Positions 57,136 through 64,000 of a stretch of 64,000 bases of DNA are shown here, piece by piece. A program made the translations under genes and the position numbers. The DNA lies in NCBI GenBank assembly GCA_039881145.1, contig JAYKKI010000014.1, forward strand, positions 1,407,001 through 1,471,000, written 5' to 3'. Within the stretch, counting starts at the first letter, position 1. Each line of letters opens with the position of its first letter. Under the pieces are notes generated by a model. It was not told where the DNA came from, ran no database searches, and saw only the letters and a list, made by a program, of their open reading frames with translations. The stretch is from Druceiella hillmani (Eukaryota > Arthropoda > Insecta > Lepidoptera > Hepialidae).

Positions 57136-57380
57136 CAATTAAATGAAACTACGTGATGTAGTATTATTTCTACTTTCTTTAATTTCTTTACCACGACCTA
57201 AGTTTCGTTGTATTTCAACATCTTCATCTTTGCTAATATCCCACCTGAAGATGTTGTAATACAACGAAACCTAGGTCGTGGTAAAGAAATTAAAGAAAGT
57301 AGAAATAATACAACATCACGTAGTTTCATTTAATTGTGAATAATGAATTTCTACAAAATTAACGCCAAATATATTCAATA
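57136..57380. mobile_element. Palindromic MITE family, copy 7 (best-preserved hairpin)
   Basis: The left arm from CAATTAAATGAAACTACGTG through ACCACGACCTAAGTTTCGTT to CATCTTC is almost perfectly complementary to the right arm, CACCTGAAGATGTTGTAATA through ACCTAGGTCGTGGTAAAGAA to CGTAGTTTCATTTAATTG. The arms are ~100 bases around a ~20-base loop. The right side also has the outer terminus AATTAACGCCAAATATATTC ending near 57380. The left outer terminus (~35 bases) is missing. Confidence 0.93.
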
Positions 57381-57827
57381 AATACTTGCATTTAGACGAA
57401 AGAAATAAGCTAAGACTGTAATAAGTTAGAGAGCTAATAATAAGTAGATGGTTTTATAATGTCTCGCCTTCTATGTAGAACAGTATTTTTTGTCAAATAT
57501 TTCATTTTTTTCAAGTCTTTGGTAAACATTAAAAAAGACTTGTTGAGTTACTGAGCTCTTATTGAACAATTTGGACACACTTTTTAAATGTAATTACAAT
57601 TTATCACGTGTCATAATGTGTAGAAACTTAGAAATAAAAGTAAATGCCATGGAATTCCGTTGTTTATTAATTTTTAAAGATATCTACAAGCGTTTCTCAA
57701 AAATTTATGTAAAACAAATATCTCGATAACGATACACTTTGACTCAATGTACTTATGGTTTATTTGTTGGCTAATGACTTCTCCTATAACCCAGTTAAAC
57801 GGACCGTGATATATAACCAGTAACCCT

Positions 57828-57835
57828 ATATATAC

Positions 57836-57892
<57 letters not shown>

Positions 57893-57950
57893 TATATATA
57901 TATATATATAAATATATATATATGTATATACATACACGTATATATGACAT
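57828..57950. repeat. (TA)n microsatellite with interruptions
   Basis: Long TA tracts have ACGTG, ACAC and AAAT interruptions. The minus-strand frames at 57674-57937 and 57795-58046 are its translations. Confidence 0.95.
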
Positions 57951-60290
57951 ATTTAATCCAGTAAAATTAAAGCACTTAAAAAATGAAATTTTCGTTGACC
58001 TAAATTTATAAAATTTTTTTTCAGACGAATAAACGAAATATTTCAAAACCTGTCACCGTAAATAAAACTACATGTTTAAACATATATCAGATAACATAAT
58101 GCATACGCTGCAGCTTACTAATGCAGTTCAAAAAGGTTTGATTCGTAATAGTATGACGGTATAAATTCGTAGAATTTAAATATTTGGTACGAAGTTTTGC
58201 TGCTAATAACCCGTCAATGTTTTAGTTTGAAGTGAAAATTATGCATGAATTTATTATTTTTTAATCTAACATATACTAACATATTATGTCTAACTCTTAA
58301 CCCTCTACGTGTGACTATGTAAATAGCGGTTACCCTCCGAAATAGGGCTGACCGTGTCGCCAAACTTGCGTAAAAATCTTCTGTTTAATGTTTGTACATG
58401 TACACGTAATATTACGTCTACATTTTAAGGTTTTGTACCTCAAAAGCAAAAATATTACTCACGGTCCCATTTATTCGTCGGTTACATTCATTTTCCGCTG
58501 AACGTAGAAACTTGAAATTTAACATAGTAAAAAAACATATCATATATATTGAGTGTCAGACTCAAAACCGTAGCTAACACTCAAAAATATTTCTGCTGGT
58601 ATGGTTAACGGTGCTCAAATAATTTTTAAATTCGACATTGGGTGTCGTTTGAAAAGGTCAATCAAAAGCGTTTCAAAAATACTTTATCCATAACTTTAGC
58701 TAGTATATCTTCAGTGATATATTGAAGAACTTGCCAAAAATAGGTATTGCCCTTATTTCCAAAACTAATGAACCCAAAATTATCAGAGAACAGGTTCTTA
58801 GAAAACTGTGCAAAGGTGTCACGACGATGACTTTAGATGTTAGATGATGATTTTAGATGTCATAGTGTTTGAGACATTCGTGATAATATATATATATATT
58901 CCCCCAACTTAATTATTTTAGGTTTTATTAAATATTTGTTGCACTGGAAAGTTCATATTAGTGATGATTTATGGTAAATGAATGAATTTTGAAAAAAAAT
59001 TCTTAGTTCGCGAGCCAGAGTCATTGTTTAAAATATTATAAAGAACTGGATTGGATGGATATTGCGCTGTTTTATACTTCCTCTAAGTTATGCTCTAGAT
59101 TGAGAAACATGACCATATTTTTGAAATTAATTAGGTTCTTGACCTAAACTTGTTCTAAACTGTTTTTGATCTACTTTAATATTTTGTTAAGGCGATTCAG
59201 TAATTATGGATAAATTATTTAAAAAATTCGCACATTTTCATTTCACTGTAATGAGTTACTGAGTGTGGGTTGGAAATTAAATTTCTGTTTACTAATCAGT
59301 AATTAGTTTATTAATCAAGTAACTTATTTGTACCATTTACAAGAAAGTTGTGACTAAAATAACGGTCGGTATAATATTTAGAATCAGACTATATGCAAAT
59401 GTTTCTGTTATGGCTTCGTGCGACTTTTTTAAATACTTCAAGAGCTTCTGTTACATTTATGGTAAATATTGGTTATCTATACAAAAAGCAATATTACAAA
59501 CATTGTGAGAAACCTGTGCAACATATTGTTGTCAATATCCATAAGTTGGATACCGGATAAAATTATACACTTTTGTACTGATTTGCCTTTGCATCTGGTC
59601 AGTTTTTTAATTAAATCTCATTGTCATTTTTAATTGTCCTTTCTTCCTTTTGTCCTTTAAAATTTTAATGAAACTAGCATCGTAGTTGTCTCATCGAAAA
59701 GAACATTAAAGGAAAGGGCATGTTTTTTTGCCTCTACAATTTTTTTTATATAAGTGTATATGTGTGTGTAACTGTAGTATTATTGGGTCTGTTTTAATTT
59801 AGTCTAGAATCAGATTTGACTTAGAGTTTCAATTTATATATAGGGTACACAAAAACCAATATTTTCACAATGACTGAGAGACTATTAATAATTATAAAGG
59901 TAAAGCCGAATGACACACAAAATTCGAATGAAGTTGAAAGTACTTATACGAAATTGCGTTCCATACCATCATGTATTTTATCTAAATTACTATTTTTTCA
60001 TATCTGCAATTGCCATTAAAATTATAACTACGCCATAGAGTATTCATTACAGAGTAATATCACAAAAATACAAAAGGCATTATTTGTAATTTACATTAAA
60101 CCGAAACGTCAATAACATGACACGATAACCATCTTACATAAAATGTACGTATACGTGAAGCTTGACGACCGAGCACAAGGGACAGTCACGCGAGTGTCGA
60201 ATAACATGTTTTATCAAAAAGCCGTGCCTTAATTAATGTAAGTTAATAAATGTAATAATCAAATATTAACGTCTCAAAAATAATTATTTA
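57951..60290. other. AT-rich stretch, nothing recognised
   Basis: There is no coding frame, array or known repeat. A short (TA) run lies at about 58887-58902, and a mildly GC-richer patch at 58320-58380. Confidence 0.4.
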
Positions 60291-60301
60291 TTCCTTTTTG
60301 C

Positions 60302-60400
60302 AGAGCGCCTCCTCGTTAGAAGTTATTCGCAAATGCAAAGAGGCATCTGAAACGTATTACCGACAGCGTCCGGCCCGAGCGGGAGGGCAAACAAAATGAT
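60302..60400 (+). other. Candidate cryptic exon or conserved GC-rich element
   Basis: A good splice-acceptor-like sequence (TTATTCCTTTTTGCAG, ending at 60303) is followed by a GC-rich open stretch of ~31 codons. It reads SSLEVIRKCKEASETYYRQ and then a basic Pro/Gly-rich tail before TGA near 60397-60399. The composition changes sharply from the flanks. No family is recognised and no partner exon can be identified, so this could equally be a conserved non-coding island. The adjacent 111-codon minus frame at 60415-60750 has no recognisable domain. Confidence 0.25.
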
Positions 60401-61548
60401 ACGAATATTTCTTGTTATGCTTTTTTTCTGAAATTAAGAAACTCCGCGCCGAGGGAGGAGATGAAAAGAGAAACGTAAGGATGCAATAAAGGGTCAGTAG
60501 TAAAAGTTAAATATCTTCGGGCGTTTATCATTGAAATAATTAACACTTCCGAGTAATGGACTTTTTGCCTTCTGGTTGAATTTTTTTTTGTTATTTGTTT
60601 ATTTCCTTTTTGTAATTTAAAAGGAGACCCCAGCCGTAATATACACTCGTCCATCTTGGTAAAGTAACGTCTTATCATCGGGCGTCGAAAATACTTAATT
60701 AGGTTTTCTCTTTGTTTTAATAAAATTAAGTAGGTAAGGTTTCGGGTCACCTTTTGCGGATGAAATATTTGTCATATTTAAAGGACGTCTGCTTTAAATA
60801 TGACAGATTTACATATATAAGACGAATTGTTTTTACGCCTTGTTTAATGACAATTTGTTTATATAATGAAATCCCTCGTCTGAAGAGTTTTTGGATGTCA
60901 TAAAATTATTAGATACGAGTACACAAATGTATGGAGGATATTACAAATATTATTTGGCTTTTGAAAAATTTTTGTAAGAGAACAATTTTTGCAAAATTTT
61001 GATTCGAATTTGCGGTACCGTAATTTGTACCTGGTGTCTGTATTTCTTGCATGCACAACGTTACTTTTAGTAGCTTTGCGCGCATATTAAATCCTATAAT
61101 ATTTCAAGATTGAAGTTGTTATTTATTAAAATATAGTACGCTGTAGTCTAATGCTATAGTACACCATCAGTTTTCGGGAGCGTAAAAGACAACATCTCAT
61201 ATTTATACAATTTGCAACTTAGAATTGAACATTATATATTTCGATCTTATCATATAATTTTGAGGGGTAAATTCCTTTTCAGCAAACTGTTACCGCACTA
61301 TTTCGCATATTTCTAATTATTTACATGTTTGAATTAGAAATAATAAGAACAAACAAGTAATACGTTTCGACAATTGTTTATATCTACGCGGGACATCGTA
61401 AGTGGATTTGTTTTCCAGAATTTACTGGAGTGCAAATTAAATGAATTGAATTTCATCAAATTATTTTACAGTAAATACCTAATTTATTAAAAGGCAACTG
61501 CAATATTAAATCTGGCAATCGTATTTTACGTGGTTCGATAATCGAATT
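60401..61548. other. AT-rich stretch, weakly GC-richer at its start
   Basis: Positions 60420-60640 contain the 111-codon minus frame at 60415-60750, which I do not recognise. It is K/R/I/L-rich and lacks motifs. The rest is AT-rich. Confidence 0.35.
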
Positions 61549-61828
61549 ATTCGCGGTTGTATGTCTAACTTATTCTGGTTGTAGGATATTTACTGGTTGT
61601 GTGTTCATTCCTGATTGTAAGGTTATTCCTAGTGTCTCACTCATCTTGGTTATAGGATTATCTCCGGTTGTGCGAATAACTTAGTCCTGGTTGTAAGATT
61701 AGTCCTGGCTGTGTGTCTAACTTATCCTCGTTTTAGGATTGTTTCCGATTGTGTGTTTAACTTATTCGTGGTTGTAAGATTATTCTTGGTTGTTGTGTTT
61801 AATTTATTCCTGGTTGCAAGAATATTCC
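61549..61828. repeat. Degenerate tandem repeat, ~41 bp unit, about seven copies
   Basis: Units alternate TTCCTGGTTGTAAGATTATT and CTGGTTGTGTGTCTAACTTA, with drift at several positions. The words GGTTGT and AACTTATTC recur throughout. The period varies from ~38 to 44 because of indels. Confidence 0.8.
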
Positions 61829-62470
61829 ATTAAAACTTGTTATTTAAGTTTTAGAGACTATGCGACGTTTTGAAATTATTTCTGATAAGGTAGTTATACA
61901 CGTATTGACTCAAATATACATAGGCGTAAAGCTGAAGAATCTTAAATGAGTCTCCAAGTTTTGTTTTGTTTTTAATTTCATTACATCTAAAATGAGAGAA
62001 AGTGAAATAGAAAATTTAATTTATTATATATAATGAAAAACATTAGTTTATATTCCAAAACTTCTTAGAATTAAAATTTTCTTGAAGCAAAATTGTTCAT
62101 AAAAACGGTAAATAATATTTTTCACTCTAAAACTTAAAACAATAGGAGAAAAATCTTAGAAGAAATTGTTTCCACAAAATTTCTATGGCAATCGATCGAA
62201 GGCTGTTAACTTAAATTATATTGCATTTGTAGTTGAATTACCCATGAAACTTATAATGATTCATATACAATTATATAACTTAGAGTTTGGTATGACGATT
62301 GGGGAAAATTAATATACCCAAAAGATTTAAATTTTGGTAAAATACGAGTCGCATTTCATTATTTTTTTCAGGTCTTTCAATGTTTGTACAATCAATCTTT
62401 TACGATTAATAATTTTTTAATTTTTTATGCTGTAATTTTTACCCAGCTATAGTGTAAGACAATAACAATT
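61829..62470. other. AT-rich spacer, nothing recognised
   Basis: This is AT-rich unique sequence between the degenerate tandem repeat and the last GC-rich patch. Confidence 0.35.
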
Positions 62471-62474
62471 CCTT

Positions 62475-62605
62475 CAGCAAGAGGAAACCGTCCACACGAA
62501 TGTCGTAGCCGCCGTCGCCTCATACGCGGGGCATGCCTTATCTCATTCACATTCGGCCAATCCCTGTTTGCGCTCGCCGTGTTTACACTACGCCAAATAT
62601 TTTTC
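62475..62605. other. GC-rich patch, candidate conserved non-coding DNA
   Basis: The patch contains GTAGCCGCCGTCGCCTCATA and CATTCGGCCAATCCCTGTTT, followed by GCGCTCGCCGTGTTTACACT with a forkhead-like GTGTTTAC word. The 81-codon minus frame at 62425-62670 crosses it with an R-rich segment and no domain. Confidence 0.3.
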
Positions 62606-64000
62606 TTCGCCATCAAGACGTCTGATTTATAACTGGCAATCATAAAGTTGCTTTTAGATACGATACACATTTGTTTAGCAGCCCCTGAGTAGTTCGGTAG
62701 TTGTGATGAGGAAGCGGATTAGATCGATTATGATGACACAACATATTTTATATTTCTTCGATTTTAATAAAGGTGATTTAAGCAATGTGCTTTGAAATAT
62801 TAAGCGAAAAGTATTACGTTGACTTGTATTTTTATTTATCTCATAACATCCTAGATTTTATTTTTAACTTTTCTATAATACTTCTTTTTTTCTGTAAAAC
62901 TCTTCTCTAATAGTTCTTGTTACGTGAATTACATAATTTAAAAGGAATACATGGAGACATGCGACATCCCTTCTACCAGATGGTACTTTTGGATTTATTA
63001 AACTAGTTGTATTGGAATAGTTCCACAAGTTTCAGTATTATTCCTAGTTCACGCCATGATCATCGACTTAAGGTAACGTATAAAAAAATGCAATATATTA
63101 TTTTTTTAATCATTCAATAATTAAAAGAAAGACGATCGAGAGATGAAAGAACAAAATTATATATCAATAAAGATATTCTGTTTTAAAAGACGAATTTATT
63201 GATTCCCTACCTGATGATGAGTATAAAAACATTATTTATAAACGCTTTACATTTGAGTATACGCATATGTAAAGTGAGTACATAATTTTATTGCGATCCC
63301 TACTTCTGTCGTTGTCTGTTTTTTTATTTCTTAGACAGCCATTATTTTATGCTATATAGATAATATACATGTTAGATTAAAAGATAGACTAGGCATAATT
63401 GCGACATAATTTGCAGTTTTAACGTAAAGACTAAACAAATTATTCTCGTGCACTAAAAACTGAATGCACTCCCAAAACTATAGAAAAACACTTAAAAGTC
63501 CGAAGAAAGGATATAAAAAAAATGAAATGGACTTAGCCGTGTTCAAACCGTGGGATTTTAAGTGAACACGTCAAGTTCTCCGATTTTAGTACGAAGTTTC
63601 TATTCCTTGATTAGAAATTTGTAGTTAATTTACAAACAGCTGCGCCGTTATAAATGTCAGTCGGAATTTTTTTTCTCGTAGGAGGATAGTCTACGTACTA
63701 ACGTGACAATGGTCTAGTAGAGTTGAGATAAATAACTTCGTCTCTTTTTATGTTATTATGTGAACCTTATAAAAATTAATTTACGGCATGACGTAAAGGC
63801 TATAGAGTTGATTAAATAGTTAATGATGTCTGTTTACATTCTTTAGTTTCTGGTCGAATATTCATTTTATATAGGCCGATATAGTTAAAAAAATACAATT
63901 TTTGAAATTTGCAAAGTTATAAAATTTTGCTTATTTTTATAAAAGCCAATATCACTCGAGGTCTCATCAGAAGTACTTAATGGACATCTCGACCAGCGTC
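62606..64000. other. AT-rich stretch to the window end, nothing recognised
   Basis: This is AT-rich unique sequence. No frames, arrays or recognised elements are visible. Confidence 0.4.

Noticed and set aside
57674..58046. Two minus-strand frames of 87 and 83 codons
   Set aside because: They are dominated by (TA)n translation.
60415..60750. 111-codon minus-strand frame
   Set aside because: It is K/R/I/L-rich without any motif. It partly overlaps a GC-richer patch that explains the lack of stops.
1..64000. CRISPR array, bacterial operons or phage genes
   Set aside because: There are no spaced identical repeats with unique spacers, no ribosome binding sites or dense genes, and the composition and transposons are animal-like.

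Overview
This is a 64 kb stretch of AT-rich eukaryotic DNA that I read as an insect intergenic or intronic region, most likely from a moth or butterfly. The Lepidoptera call is an inference. It rests on dispersed repeats with the oligo-CAGA tract and trailing 'ggtacggaaccctaa' tail often seen in lepidopteran genomes (21.5-21.86 kb, diverged copy near 38.4 kb), on decayed mariner elements, and on insect-like (TA)n microsatellites. No open frame exceeds 132 codons, and I found no intact protein-coding gene. The longest frames are low-complexity translations of (TA)n or fall inside repeats.

Layout. 0-0.5 kb: a broken, protein-like frame ending in a stop followed by AATAAA. 2.3 kb: first half-copy of a palindromic MITE family that recurs at 29.5, 34.1, 41.0, 47.9, 52.9 and 57.2 kb. 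4.2-4.7 kb: probable antisense LINE remnant. 8.0-8.5 kb: degenerate ~200 bp triplication. 10.1-10.35 kb: short frame with one membrane-like segment and a CTCF-type motif. 15.08-17.9 kb: a satellite of ~82 bp monomers organised into a 408 bp five-monomer higher-order repeat. 19.1 and 22.7 kb: a 248 bp duplicated element. 19.8-20.9 kb: 101 bp tandem array. 27.7-28.8 kb: a mariner pseudogene whose 5' terminus abuts a long (TA)n. 36.2-37.1 kb: GC-rich inverted/direct repeats and a hairpin. 39.0-39.6 kb: a clear antisense LINE reverse-transcriptase C-terminal remnant. 42.2 kb: perfect 18 bp hairpin. 42.7-43.4 kb: the largest GC-rich island. 43.87-44.65 kb: a two-exon THAP-domain relic bracketed by 33 bp inverted repeats. 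47.06-47.39 kb: 108 bp tandem repeat. 49.4-49.8 kb: internally deleted mariner. 61.55-61.83 kb: degenerate ~41 bp tandem repeat.

The window has no gene pathway. Its content is transposable-element relics (mariner, LINE, THAP-type, MITEs), at least eight unrelated tandem-repeat arrays, seven long (TA)n tracts, and discrete GC-rich islands. The islands stand out from the AT-rich background and are the best candidates for conserved regulatory DNA. The most unusual items are the palindromic MITE family, the higher-order satellite, and the THAP element with inverted termini.
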